DNA of 64,000 bases from an uncultured Prevotella sp. (GTDB lineage Bacteria; Bacteroidota; Bacteroidia; Bacteroidales; Bacteroidaceae): the NCBI GenBank assembly GCA_934202525.1, contig CAKPYB010000008.1, positions 42,132 to 106,131 on the forward strand. Direction: 5' to 3'. The notes beneath the pieces are model-generated. The model had not been told where the DNA came from, did not search any database, and saw only the letters and a list, made by a program, of their open reading frames with translations. Shown piece after piece: positions 26,846-35,035 of this stretch. Positions within the stretch are counted from its first letter, which is position 1; each line of letters opens with the position of its first letter. The position numbers were made by a program, and so were the translations under genes.

Positions 26846-28072
26846 ATGGATTCATATTCTGGAATTATCATAGAAGAAAGCAGAAGATCTGAGCAATTTT
26901 CAGACTTTACTCCCATACCTTGCAAAGGTTTCAACCTTCTTTGCAAGGCAAAGCGCTATGGCAGATGGTGGGTGCTTAAAGGCCTGAAGAAGCCATATCG
27001 CCAAGACGGAAACTACAAGAACTTGCTGCACAAAGAGTTCGATATCCTCATATCCCTGCAGCATCCCAACATCGTGTCAGCCTACAGCATGGAAGAAATA
27101 CCGGAAATGGGTACCTGCATCGTGATGGAATGGATAGACGGCATCACGCTGGAACACTGGAGTGGCAAGAAGACTGAGGGAGAAGGCATTTTCCTCCAGC
27201 TGCTTGATGCAGTGCATTACATCCATGCCAAGCAGATAGTACACAGAGACTTAAAACCTTCCAATATCATTATTACCCATAACGGCAATCATGTAAAGCT
27301 CATCGATTTCGGACTTTCAGATACCGATGACTTTGCCATCCTCAAACAGCCTGCCGGCACACCGGGCTACATCTCACCTGAACAGATTGTATCCCAACAG
27401 GCAGACATCCGCAACGACATCTTCAGCATCGGTTGTATCCTGGAAAAGATACTTCCAGGCAAACCCTATACAGCAATCATCAAGCGCTGCAAGGCTCCCA
27501 TAGCCCAGCGATATGCCAATGTTGACGAACTCAAAGCTGATTTCATGGCTCGCAGAAACAGCCATCCATCCGGTATCAAGCGTATCGCAATCGCAGCTTT
27601 GGTCTGTATCATCTTATTAGGTTTCATCAGTTATCCTTTACTGAATCAGCAGGAAAAGAGCATTAGCATCACCCCGGCACATCACGAAGCCAAGAAGGAT
27701 ACAGTCATCCGCCAGCAAACCAAGAAGCCTGCCCCACTTTCCAATGGCCAGAAATCCCTGCAGCCAACAGCTACCGAGCCATCTTCTGCATCACAGGCAC
27801 AAGCCGCCGAACTCCTATCCGAAGGCAAGAAGACAATCGACAAGATGTGGAAGGAATCCGGCATAGACACCATCCGGTCTGTTGAGAAAAAGAGCGAAGC
27901 ATTCTATCAGTTTGTAGATAAGAGTAATGAATTCATCACAACGACTTATCCGCAAACATTCTCTAGAGACATCGCTGGCAGCAAGAAGGCAGATATCATC
28001 TACGAGCTGTCCTCTTATACCTCTGAAAGATATGTGAAACCCACCTTATCGAGATTTCAATCTTCCAGATAA
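26846..28072 (+). CDS. Ser/Thr protein kinase with one membrane span
   Basis: The ATG at 26846 gives 408 residues; the upstream TTG at 26813 overlaps a -7-like box. The Hanks-type kinase domain covers about residues 15-240: catalytic lysine in WWVLKGLKK (about 45), HRDLKPSN with Asp135, IDFGLSD with Asp154, and GTPGYISPEQ. The glycine-rich loop is degenerate. A membrane helix at about 246-266 is followed by a Lys/Ser/Pro-rich outer domain of about 140 residues without a known fold. It lies directly after ncRNA copy 1 and its last 16 bases overlap the convergent gene at 28057. Confidence 0.9.
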   Translation: MDSYSGIIIEESRRSEQFSDFTPIPCKGFNLLCKAKRYGRWWVLKGLKKPYRQDGNYKNLLHKEFDILISLQHPNIVSAYSMEEIPEMGTCIVMEWIDGITLEHWSGKKTEGEGIFLQLLDAVHYIHAKQIVHRDLKPSNIIITHNGNHVKLIDFGLSDTDDFAILKQPAGTPGYISPEQIVSQQADIRNDIFSIGCILEKILPGKPYTAIIKRCKAPIAQRYANVDELKADFMARRNSHPSGIKRIAIAALVCIILLGFISYPLLNQQEKSISITPAHHEAKKDTVIRQQTKKPAPLSNGQKSLQPTATEPSSASQAQAAELLSEGKKTIDKMWKESGIDTIRSVEKKSEAFYQFVDKSNEFITTTYPQTFSRDIAGSKKADIIYELSSYTSERYVKPTLSRFQSSR

Positions 28073-28611
28073 TGCTCCACGATGATGCCGTTCTTCTTAC
28101 CTATAGCGTAAGTAACCGGTTCGTCATCTCCATGTTTCCAGGCATGGAGATAAGCAGGCTCATGATTGATAAAATGACGGCACTCAAAAGTATCATCTTT
28201 CGCCAATCTGGTATTTTCTGATGACACCACCTTGAAACTACCGTTTCCCTGATACCTGATGATGCAGGTTCTGTCGGGCAGCCAGGAAAGTTTGAGCATC
28301 TGTCCCTCATAAAGATCATCGCAAGATATTTCCTTGCCTATAACCATCTGGCTCTGCTGCTCTCCCGTCCCTTGCGACAATCCAAACTCCTCAAAGTCTG
28401 CATAACCGAGAAAATTAGCCAGCACATTCTTGGTAAACTTACTGGCAGAAACCCCTTCGCTCACGTATCCCCAGAATCGTCGCAGCGTAGAAGCACTCAC
28501 CCTTTGCTGGGTACGCTCCTCCACCTTTTCGCTCAACCAAGCGAAGTCGCGAGGCACAACCATCTTGCGCCCCACCATCTTTTCTATCATTTCACGTAAT
28601 ATCTGTTCCAT
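28057..28611 (-). CDS. Uncharacterised protein with N-terminal helical DNA-binding-like region
   Basis: The start at 28611 (MEQILREMIEKMVGRKMV) gives 184 residues; the longer frame to 28647 begins with an unlikely hydrophobic stretch. Residues 1-75 are helical with SASTLRRFWGYVSEGVSASK, similar to the N-terminal region of many Bacteroidetes proteins thought to bind DNA. The C-terminal half is a beta-rich domain (YEGQMLKLSWLPDRTCIIRY). I do not know the family name. It converges on and overlaps the kinase gene, so the two may be regulated antagonistically. Confidence 0.75.
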   Translation of the reverse strand: MEQILREMIEKMVGRKMVVPRDFAWLSEKVEERTQQRVSASTLRRFWGYVSEGVSASKFTKNVLANFLGYADFEEFGLSQGTGEQQSQMVIGKEISCDDLYEGQMLKLSWLPDRTCIIRYQGNGSFKVVSSENTRLAKDDTFECRHFINHEPAYLHAWKHGDDEPVTYAIGKKNGIIVEHYLED

Positions 28612-28780
28612 GCTGCAAAGATACAGAAACAAATCCAGCCAACACACAAAAAGCCAATATTTCGACTAAAAACACCTCATATTTTGAACTTGGAACGGAA
28701 TGGAACGCTGAAAAAGCAGAAAAAACACCTATTTTTGCAAAAAAATTAGCTCACAATGAACAACTTTAGAAAAAAAATGG

Positions 28781-29040
28781 TATATTTGCAGTGCTGTTCT
28801 AAACAAGCAGCAGACATGTTAAGGAAACAACCATGCTTGGTTCGTACTGAGAATCTGGACAATTCATTGTACACAAGAACGAAGACAGAAGTTGTTCACC
28901 CAATCGTGTATTATTGTATCCATTCCGCTTCGGCGGGATGGACATTGATATATACCCTTTGGTGTGAGCTGATTTTCATTCTTTGTGTACAGGTAGTCCA
29001 GAACCTTCAGAACAGAATGAAATTGGTTCGCACCTTTTTT
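28781..29040 (+). ncRNA. Structured non-coding RNA, copy 2, with long terminal hairpin
   Basis: TATATTTGC at 28781-28789 is the -7 box. The first 165 nt are homologous to copy 1, including the block ACTGAGAATCTGGACA and the hairpin CCATTCCGC-TTCG-GCGGGATGG, whose loop is a UUCG tetraloop. Copy 2 continues with a long imperfect hairpin: GGTGTGAGCTGATTTTCATT at 28961-28980 pairs with AATGAAATTGGTTCGCACC at 29016-29034, followed by TTTTTT, a Rho-independent terminator. A 107-codon frame across this region (28756-29079) has no protein features and is not called. Confidence 0.75.
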
Positions 29041-29082
29041 ATGCCTAAGAATGAAATAACCCAAAAAATAAATGATTAGCTT

Positions 29083-29565
29083 ATGGAAAAATTAGAAAAT
29101 AAAAAGCCAGAAAAGCTACTGATAGCAATCAGCGCATTAGGCAATCATGGCAAGACACTAAGTGCTACCAGATTGATAGAACTTTTAATTTCACATCGTG
29201 AAGGATGGCTTTATGATAGCCGTTCCATCAATCTCAAGAAAGAGCAACTGGCTATTCTACAACGCAATGGAACGGCAGAGATTGCTGTTATCACCATTGG
29301 TGATGGAGTCGATAGTAGATTTACAAATTGGTATAATATTGTAGCAAGCATTCCAACTATCAAAATCATTGTTGGATGTTGTCGTACGAAACATGGGACA
29401 TTCGCCTATCTCAAAAATTTTGCAAGGACTCATCAATATACAATGGTTGTAACGCATCCATATTTTCAAGAGATGCCTGTTTTGCCTAAGGGCTCACCTA
29501 TTGCAAACTATTGGAACGCAATTTTTGCAAACCATCTATTAGATATGATACATTTACACTTGTAA
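29083..29565 (+). CDS. Small predicted P-loop protein
   Basis: The 160-residue product opens with a KPEKLLIAISALGNHGKT segment in which GNHGKT is a Walker A-like loop after a hydrophobic strand, followed by an alpha helix (LSATRLIELLI). Later strands (IAVITIGDGVD, TIKIIVGCCRTKHGT, YTMVVTHPYF) alternate with helices as in a small Rossmann-like NTPase. No specific family is recognised. It follows ncRNA copy 2 by 43 bp and precedes the Sel1 gene by 39 bp. Confidence 0.7.
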   Translation: MEKLENKKPEKLLIAISALGNHGKTLSATRLIELLISHREGWLYDSRSINLKKEQLAILQRNGTAEIAVITIGDGVDSRFTNWYNIVASIPTIKIIVGCCRTKHGTFAYLKNFARTHQYTMVVTHPYFQEMPVLPKGSPIANYWNAIFANHLLDMIHLHL

Positions 29566-29604
29566 ACGATATTGGGAATAATAACAAATAAAAACTATAA
29601 GAAT

Positions 29605-30834
29605 ATGAAAAAGATTTATCTAATCATGATACTCTTCTTTGCGATAGCATCGGGAGTATTTGCACAAACTGCCAACATTGTCACCCTCACGCTAAAAGCC
29701 AAGTCTGGTGAAGCAGAAGCACAGAATGCTCTGGGCGAAGCATATTATGATGGGAAAGGGGTTACGGAAAATTTAACTGAAGCTGTAAAATGGTTCACAA
29801 AAGCTGCAGAACAAGAAAATGTTAAAGCACAATACAACTTAGGCGAGTGCTATTACTATGGCTATGGAGTATACAAGGACTATGGAGAAGCCGAAAAATG
29901 GTACACAAAAGCAGCTGAACAAGGATGTGCAGAAGCACAAAACAGCTTAGGATACTATTATGAAATTAACGAATTGAACCCTAAAAAAGCCGTAGAGTGG
30001 TATACAAAAGCTGCAGAACAAGGACTACCGGTGGCACAATGCAACTTGGGAATCTGCTATAAAAATGGCGACGGGGTAGAAAAGAACCTTGAAGAAGCCG
30101 TGAAATGGTATACAAAAGCAGCCAACCAAGAATATGCGCAGGCTCAATACTTACTGGGAAAAGCCTATGATAAAGGCGAAGGTGTAGCTAAGAATGATTC
30201 GGAAGCTATGAAATGGTATCTCAAAGCGGTAAAAAACAATTACCCACAAGCAGCCTATTATTATGGTGGAATGCTCTTAGAGGGTAACAAACAAAAGGGT
30301 ATAACAAAAAACATACCTGAAGGTGTCAAATATTTGCGCAAGGCAGCAGATCTAAAAAACCTTAATGCAATAAACTCATTGGTTGGTGCCTATTACTCGA
30401 AAATGACAGGTGAGAATGATTTTGGTATTAGCAAATATCTTTCTTACGCTGACTTTGTTAAGTATATAAAAATTGGCGCAGAAGAAGGAGATCAAAACAT
30501 GAAAACTTTTCTGACCAATTTACCAAATTTAAAATCAATGATAGCACAAGAAAAAAGTCTTGTAGCGAAATATGGACAGAGAGCATACGACAACATCAAA
30601 AAGGGAAAGGTTTATATAGGTATGCCAGAAGGTATCCTTACCGCATACAAGACTTTTGAGACTGATGGTAGCAGATATCAAATGTACAAATACAATGGTC
30701 CTTACAGAGACTTAGTTGGTACTTACAAACAATATATCCCTTCCTATGCTCTCCGACTGGTCAATCTTCTTGGGAAGGTATTCCCTAGAATCGTAAAGGT
30801 TAGAAATGGAAAGGTTACAAATGTCATATATTAA
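29605..30834 (+). CDS. Secreted Sel1-repeat protein
   Basis: The ATG at 29605 gives 409 residues with a signal peptide (IYLIMILFFAIASGVFAQ). The mature protein has about six Sel1-like (TPR-related) repeats of 36 residues between residues 30 and 260, e.g. AEAQNALGEAYYDGKGVTEN and AQYNLGECYYYGYGVYKDY. After the repeats is a different C-terminal domain of about 120 residues. Sel1 proteins serve as scaffolds for protein partners; in the periplasm they often work with TonB-like or signalling proteins. The end of the gene overlaps the frame of the next one. Confidence 0.88.
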   Translation: MKKIYLIMILFFAIASGVFAQTANIVTLTLKAKSGEAEAQNALGEAYYDGKGVTENLTEAVKWFTKAAEQENVKAQYNLGECYYYGYGVYKDYGEAEKWYTKAAEQGCAEAQNSLGYYYEINELNPKKAVEWYTKAAEQGLPVAQCNLGICYKNGDGVEKNLEEAVKWYTKAANQEYAQAQYLLGKAYDKGEGVAKNDSEAMKWYLKAVKNNYPQAAYYYGGMLLEGNKQKGITKNIPEGVKYLRKAADLKNLNAINSLVGAYYSKMTGENDFGISKYLSYADFVKYIKIGAEEGDQNMKTFLTNLPNLKSMIAQEKSLVAKYGQRAYDNIKKGKVYIGMPEGILTAYKTFETDGSRYQMYKYNGPYRDLVGTYKQYIPSYALRLVNLLGKVFPRIVKVRNGKVTNVIY

Positions 30835-30874
30835 TAACATTAATAAGCGGACTCATAAAAGCATTACATTTATT

Positions 30875-31711
30875 ATGAAGCATTCATTTTTACAAACATT
30901 AAGCACCACTTTTTCCTCTAAAATCGGAAAAAGTATCATTTTAGCAATCTTCGTTATGCTAACAGGAAGCCCAACCTTCGGACAAGCAAGACGAGGCACT
31001 ACACAAAAAGCTCATACAACAACTGTCACTAAGCCAAGCCCAAATTTGGTGAACGACTTTAACAAAAAAATCAAAAACAATTATTTCTTCAACAATAAGT
31101 CGAACAATAATGAGTGGGACATAGTATTCAAACCTGCCAATACTGAAGGAAAAGGCGGTGGAAATATCGTGATACCTATATCTAAACTTGGTCTCTCATT
31201 CTCATACAACATCACTGCAAACGGAAGTATCTATATCAAGATTGACAACGTCAAGATGAAGGAGGAGAAGATAACATGGCAAACTAATCCCGATGGGGTC
31301 ATTTTAGAAGATCTATTTTTCCAATTGCAGAGCGACTCACTTAAATACGATGAACTTGTAAATTGGAATCCAAACGAAGAGCCAGATTACGACGAAGTCA
31401 AAAAAATTGATAGTATTGATGAAAAGCCATCTTTTCCTGGTGGTGAAAGTGCAATGAAGTCTTATCTGAACAGCAATATAAAATATCCTGATGTAGCACA
31501 GGAAAATGGCGTACAAGGACGTGTAATCGTGCAGGGTATCATAGAGAAAGACGGCTCGATATCTGATGTTAAGATTAGTAGAAGTGTTGACCCGTCACTT
31601 GACAGGGAAGCCTTGCGTGTTGTTAAGGCAATGCCGAAATGGACGCCAGCAAAACTAAAAGGAAAACCTGTACGTACCAAATGTTCAATACCTATCGTTT
31701 TTAGATTATAA
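30875..31711 (+). CDS. Secreted protein with TonB C-terminal domain
   Basis: The ATG at 30875 gives 278 residues and a signal peptide ending in SPTFGQ; an upstream start at 30806 would remove it. The N-terminal 150 residues are unassigned. The last 90 residues are a TonB_C domain: FPGGESAMKSYLNSNIKYPD, GRVIVQGIIEKDGSISDV and EALRVVKAMPKWTPAKLKGK. There is no N-terminal membrane anchor with a Pro-rich periplasmic arm as in true TonB, so it is a TonB_C-containing periplasmic protein, common in Bacteroidetes. Confidence 0.85.
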   Translation: MKHSFLQTLSTTFSSKIGKSIILAIFVMLTGSPTFGQARRGTTQKAHTTTVTKPSPNLVNDFNKKIKNNYFFNNKSNNNEWDIVFKPANTEGKGGGNIVIPISKLGLSFSYNITANGSIYIKIDNVKMKEEKITWQTNPDGVILEDLFFQLQSDSLKYDELVNWNPNEEPDYDEVKKIDSIDEKPSFPGGESAMKSYLNSNIKYPDVAQENGVQGRVIVQGIIEKDGSISDVKISRSVDPSLDREALRVVKAMPKWTPAKLKGKPVRTKCSIPIVFRL

Positions 31712-31783
31712 TAAGGATCTATACCCAAGACGGGAAAGTGGCTGCTATAAAGTGGTAATTACATAATTTCAAATTACAAGACA

Positions 31784-32281
31784 ATGAAAAAGAAACATTT
31801 TTTTATCATGATGCTTGTCTGTTTCACAACAAGCATCACAAGTTGCTCAAACAACAAGAATAACAAGGAGGAAAATGGAATAGATTCAGTTGCCATAGCA
31901 CAAGCTAAAGCAGACAGTATTGCCAGATGCGATAGCATAGCTCGTGCTGATAGTATTGCAAGAGCAGACAGTATTGCTAAATCAAACAATTTGGCAGTAG
32001 GTATGTCTGTAAAGGAGGCATTACAGAAGCCTGGTGTCAAGAAAGATTGTGCAGATGCATTTGATGGTCAACACGAAGGAGATGCCTTGGTTTTGATACA
32101 AAACGGCAAGAAGTTTCTTACAAATGTTAGTTATCACATGAAGAACGGCTTTGCTGAATGTGATCATCTCAACTTTGACCTTTTGCCAGACAGTTATGAA
32201 GGTGACATCACTCTGGTTAGAGCCAAGGACTGTGCAGCATCCGCAAAAATAGTAAAGGAAATCAAAGAACAAGCCTCATGA
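31784..32281 (+). CDS. Lipoprotein with DSIAR repeat segment
   Basis: The 165-residue protein has a lipoprotein signal (ITSCSNN lipobox, Cys about residue 21). A short hexapeptide repeat follows: DSIARC, DSIARA, DSIARA, DSIAKS, a coiled-coil-like linker. The C-terminal part (AVGMSVKEALQKPGVKKDC onward) is a small domain of unknown family. It overlaps the next lipoprotein gene by 4 bases, so the two are coupled. Confidence 0.8.
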   Translation: MKKKHFFIMMLVCFTTSITSCSNNKNNKEENGIDSVAIAQAKADSIARCDSIARADSIARADSIAKSNNLAVGMSVKEALQKPGVKKDCADAFDGQHEGDALVLIQNGKKFLTNVSYHMKNGFAECDHLNFDLLPDSYEGDITLVRAKDCAASAKIVKEIKEQAS

Positions 32282-32784
32282 GACATTCTATTATCACAGC
32301 ATTAGGCGTTTGCCTAGTCGCATCATTTACCGCCTGTGGCAACAAACAGACTAAAGATGCAGAAGCCGTAGACAGTACGGCAATAAAAGACACCATCGTT
32401 TCCGAAAAAGTAGAGCCACAAGTGGACTCTACAAAAATCTTTAGCGACACAGTTGCACAAAGAGGAAAAATGGTATATAAGGTAACACGCCAAGTAGAAG
32501 ACGACATCGTATATGATGACGAAAGAGACTTGGATAAGAGCACATTTACTGAGTCATTGCGCATTACCTTCAAGAACAATGGCAAAGTCAGCATCAAGGA
32601 AACATTGCAAGACGATGCCACTTGGAGTGGAGAATGGGAAGCGAATGGCTATGACATAACCATTTACGCCAACGATTTAGTCCTACGAGGTACCGTTTCC
32701 AAAGATTACAAGACACTTGAACTTTCCTCAGAATCTATCAGCAAAGTAAGTTGGGCAGGTTCTAGAAAATTAAGACTTCAATAA
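32278..32784 (+). CDS. Small lipoprotein
   Basis: The 168-residue protein has a lipobox SFTACGNK with Cys near residue 20, a polar linker and a beta-rich domain (LRITFKNNGKVSIKETLQDD) that looks like a lipocalin-like sandwich. The start overlaps the upstream lipoprotein stop (ATGA). No known function. Confidence 0.78.
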   Translation: MRHSIITALGVCLVASFTACGNKQTKDAEAVDSTAIKDTIVSEKVEPQVDSTKIFSDTVAQRGKMVYKVTRQVEDDIVYDDERDLDKSTFTESLRITFKNNGKVSIKETLQDDATWSGEWEANGYDITIYANDLVLRGTVSKDYKTLELSSESISKVSWAGSRKLRLQ

Positions 32785-32895
32785 ACCAATTACACTCATG
32801 GCTTTCCTATTGATATAATAGCGAATGCCATGAGTGTTTTTTATTTTCCTCCTAAGAATAGTATCTGTTATGAAAACGGACATTAAAATACCGTT

Positions 32896-32987
32896 TACCG
32901 CAAAAACACAAAGTAAAGTACCGCAAAAACACAAAGTAAAATACCGTTAAAACACAAAATAAAATACCACAAAAATACAAAATTATT
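32896..32987 (+). repeat. Iterated array B: four tandem 23-bp repeats in front of ATPase B
   Basis: Units start with TACC at 32896, 32919, 32942 and 32965, each exactly 23 bp. Units 1 and 2 differ only in the last base; they begin TACCGCAAAAACACAAAGTA. Unit 3 begins TACCGTTAAAACACAAAATA and unit 4 TACCACAAAAATACAAAATT. A truncated start of a further unit, ATACCGTT, lies at 32888-32895. The last unit runs into the -33 box TTTG at 32986-32989. Confidence 0.93.
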
Positions 32988-33018
32988 TGTAGATTCCACT
33001 ATTTATTACTATCTTTGC
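32986..33018 (+). promoter_or_regulatory. Promoter of ATPase B
   Basis: TTTG at 32986-32989 and TATCTTTGC at 33010-33018 are 20 bp apart, a textbook Bacteroidetes promoter. The -33 box overlaps the end of the fourth repeat. The ATG at 33038 follows after a very short leader. Confidence 0.8.
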
Positions 33019-33037
33019 AAACAAAAATATATTGAAT

Positions 33038-34333
33038 ATGAAGTATTTAGATAGAATAGCAGACAGAATGCTCCGACTTCGTCTGGAAGCCTTTGGAGCA
33101 GTACAGATTGTTGGACCAAAATGGTGCGGAAAAACCACTACGGCCATGCAGCAGTCAAAGAGCGTAATCAAGATGCAAGATCCAGATAAGCGTGAAGGAT
33201 ATCTGGCGACGGCACGCACCAAACCATCCTTGCTGCTCAAAGGCGAAACACCACGACTGATAGACGAGTGGCAGGTAGCACCAGTTTTATGGGATGCTGT
33301 TCGGAATACCGTAGATGAGCGAAAACAGAAAGGTCAGTTTATCTTAACCGGTTCTACAGTCGTCGAAGACAAAAACGGAGAAATCATGCATACGGGTACT
33401 GGCCGCATCTCCAAGATGCCCATGTATCCTATGAGCCTTTATGAGTCAAAGGAATCAACAGGCACCATATCTTTACGTTTATTGTTTGATGACCCAGCTT
33501 ACGATATTGATGGATTTCTGTCAGACATGACCGTGGAGAAACTGATTTTCGCTGCTTGCCGAGGCGGTTGGCCAGCATCATTGGACGTCACTTCGCAGGA
33601 GGCACAATTACTGATAGCACAGGATTACGTAAATGTGATTTGCGATGAAGATATATCGAGGGTAGATGGCGTAAGAAGACAGCCAGCTTTGGCTCGACTC
33701 ATCATGCGTTCTTATGCCCGGAACATCTGCACCCTCGTCAAGAAATCCAAGATGTTGGCAGACATCACGGTAGAAATGGAGAAAACGTCGATGCCAACAT
33801 TTGATGATTATGTTTCTGCCCTGCAACGATTGTTTGTCATAGAAGATGTGGAGGCATGGTGTCCGGCAATCCGCTCAGCCGCTGCAATCCGTTCGGGAGC
33901 CAAGCGTTGCTTTGTAGATCCTTCCATAGCTGTTGCTGCTTTGGGTATGTCACCAAGAAGTCTGGAATTAGACCTTCGAACCTTTGGTTTCATATTCGAG
34001 TGTATGTGCATTCGCGACCTGAAGGTATATTCGCAAGCTTTGGGAGGTAGAGTCTCTTACTATCACGACCGCTATGACCTGGAGGCAGACATCGTGCTTC
34101 ATCTTGCAGATGGCCGCTATGCCTTGATAGAATGCAAGTTGGGTAGTCGGGAGATAGAAGATGGTGCCAAGCATCTCCTGCAACTACGGGATCTGATTCG
34201 TGAGAAGAACAAGACAGAGCATCAGATGCCACTCAGAGAGCCAGACCTGCTGATTGTCATGACAGGAGGCGAAATGGCTTATACCAGGGAAGATGGAGTA
34301 AAGGTTATACCTTTGGCTACATTAAAAGACTAA
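33038..34333 (+). CDS. AAA (AAA_14) ATPase with DUF4143 C-terminal domain, paralogue B
   Basis: The ATG at 33038 gives 431 residues. Walker A is GPKWCGKT at residues 26-33 and Walker B is PRLIDEWQ. The DUF4143 end has EADIVLHL followed by ALIECKLGSREIE, a PD-(D/E)XK-like pattern. It is a clear paralogue of ATPase A: shared segments include RCFVDPSIAVAALG and RIADRMLRLRLEAFGAV against the A counterpart. It has its own distinct 23-bp promoter array. Two strong terminators lie downstream. Confidence 0.88.
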   Translation: MKYLDRIADRMLRLRLEAFGAVQIVGPKWCGKTTTAMQQSKSVIKMQDPDKREGYLATARTKPSLLLKGETPRLIDEWQVAPVLWDAVRNTVDERKQKGQFILTGSTVVEDKNGEIMHTGTGRISKMPMYPMSLYESKESTGTISLRLLFDDPAYDIDGFLSDMTVEKLIFAACRGGWPASLDVTSQEAQLLIAQDYVNVICDEDISRVDGVRRQPALARLIMRSYARNICTLVKKSKMLADITVEMEKTSMPTFDDYVSALQRLFVIEDVEAWCPAIRSAAAIRSGAKRCFVDPSIAVAALGMSPRSLELDLRTFGFIFECMCIRDLKVYSQALGGRVSYYHDRYDLEADIVLHLADGRYALIECKLGSREIEDGAKHLLQLRDLIREKNKTEHQMPLREPDLLIVMTGGEMAYTREDGVKVIPLATLKD

Positions 34334-34370
34334 GAAAAGGGCACTCATCCTTACCTCACTTAGAATACCA

Positions 34371-34464
34371 CCGCCCTAACTACCTTTTTTAACATAGTTA
34401 GGGCGGACTTATAAGCCAGCGAATTCAATAATCAAGCGCCAATACTTAAAAAATATTGGCGCTT
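34371..34464 (+). terminator. Two hairpins downstream of ATPase B
   Basis: CCGCCCTAACTA (34371-34382) pairs with TAGTTAGGGCGG (34395-34406). A second, AAGCGCCAATA (34434-34444) with TATTGGCGCTT (34454-34464), is followed by ATTTTT and is a strong terminator. The first has a relative at 36151-36192. Confidence 0.8.
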
Positions 34465-34527
34465 ATTTTTGAAATTTTCCCTTCATATTACTATATTATA
34501 TAGGTATAACCAAAAAGAAAGAATAAA

Positions 34528-35028
34528 ATGGCAAATAAAATGTCTTTATGTATTATCAAATACACCTATACTCGATATGTAGGGGTGGATATCGAAAAAT
34601 ATACTCGGGGACTATTCGAGTATGTGAAGGAAGAGTTTGGGGAGTTTCAACCACAAATGTCAGAGCCTGGAACTATACCTGATATGCCAGACTATCTGGA
34701 CATCGTGCTCTGCAAAAAGGACGGAAGTATCTTCTACGAAATGGATATCCAAAGACGTGCCATCAACATCCCGCATGATTGTCAAATAGATGGATTAGTA
34801 TTGGAAATCTTTATCCAGAACTGCGATGGCACGAGATACAAAAAAAGACATGCATATCCCAAGCCTTGGTGGAACCATAAAGCTAAAGGCAAGTCGGGCA
34901 TGAGAAAACTGAAAATTCATAAAACTATCAGCAAAAGGAATCTTAACAATCAAGAAGGCAAAGACTCTGAAGGCATCAGAATACCTGAACTTAGACCCAA
35001 GATTGACTTTCACAAATTCTTAAAATAA
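34528..35028 (+). CDS. Uncharacterised 166-residue protein
   Basis: The N-terminal 100 residues are mixed alpha/beta (IIKYTYTRYVGVDIEKYTRG and MPDYLDIVLCKKDGSIFYEM), the C-terminal tail is strongly basic (KAKGKSGMRKLKIHKTISKR). No signal peptide or membrane span. I recognise no family. It is followed after 7 bp by a larger uncharacterised gene on the same strand and lies in its own block between terminators, so the two may act together. Confidence 0.6.
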   Translation: MANKMSLCIIKYTYTRYVGVDIEKYTRGLFEYVKEEFGEFQPQMSEPGTIPDMPDYLDIVLCKKDGSIFYEMDIQRRAINIPHDCQIDGLVLEIFIQNCDGTRYKKRHAYPKPWWNHKAKGKSGMRKLKIHKTISKRNLNNQEGKDSEGIRIPELRPKIDFHKFLK

Positions 35029-35035
35029 CCATCCC

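Noticed and set aside
28756-29079. 107-codon frame over the second RNA copy
   Set aside because: The region is a structured RNA homologous to 26633-26800, where no matching frame exists.
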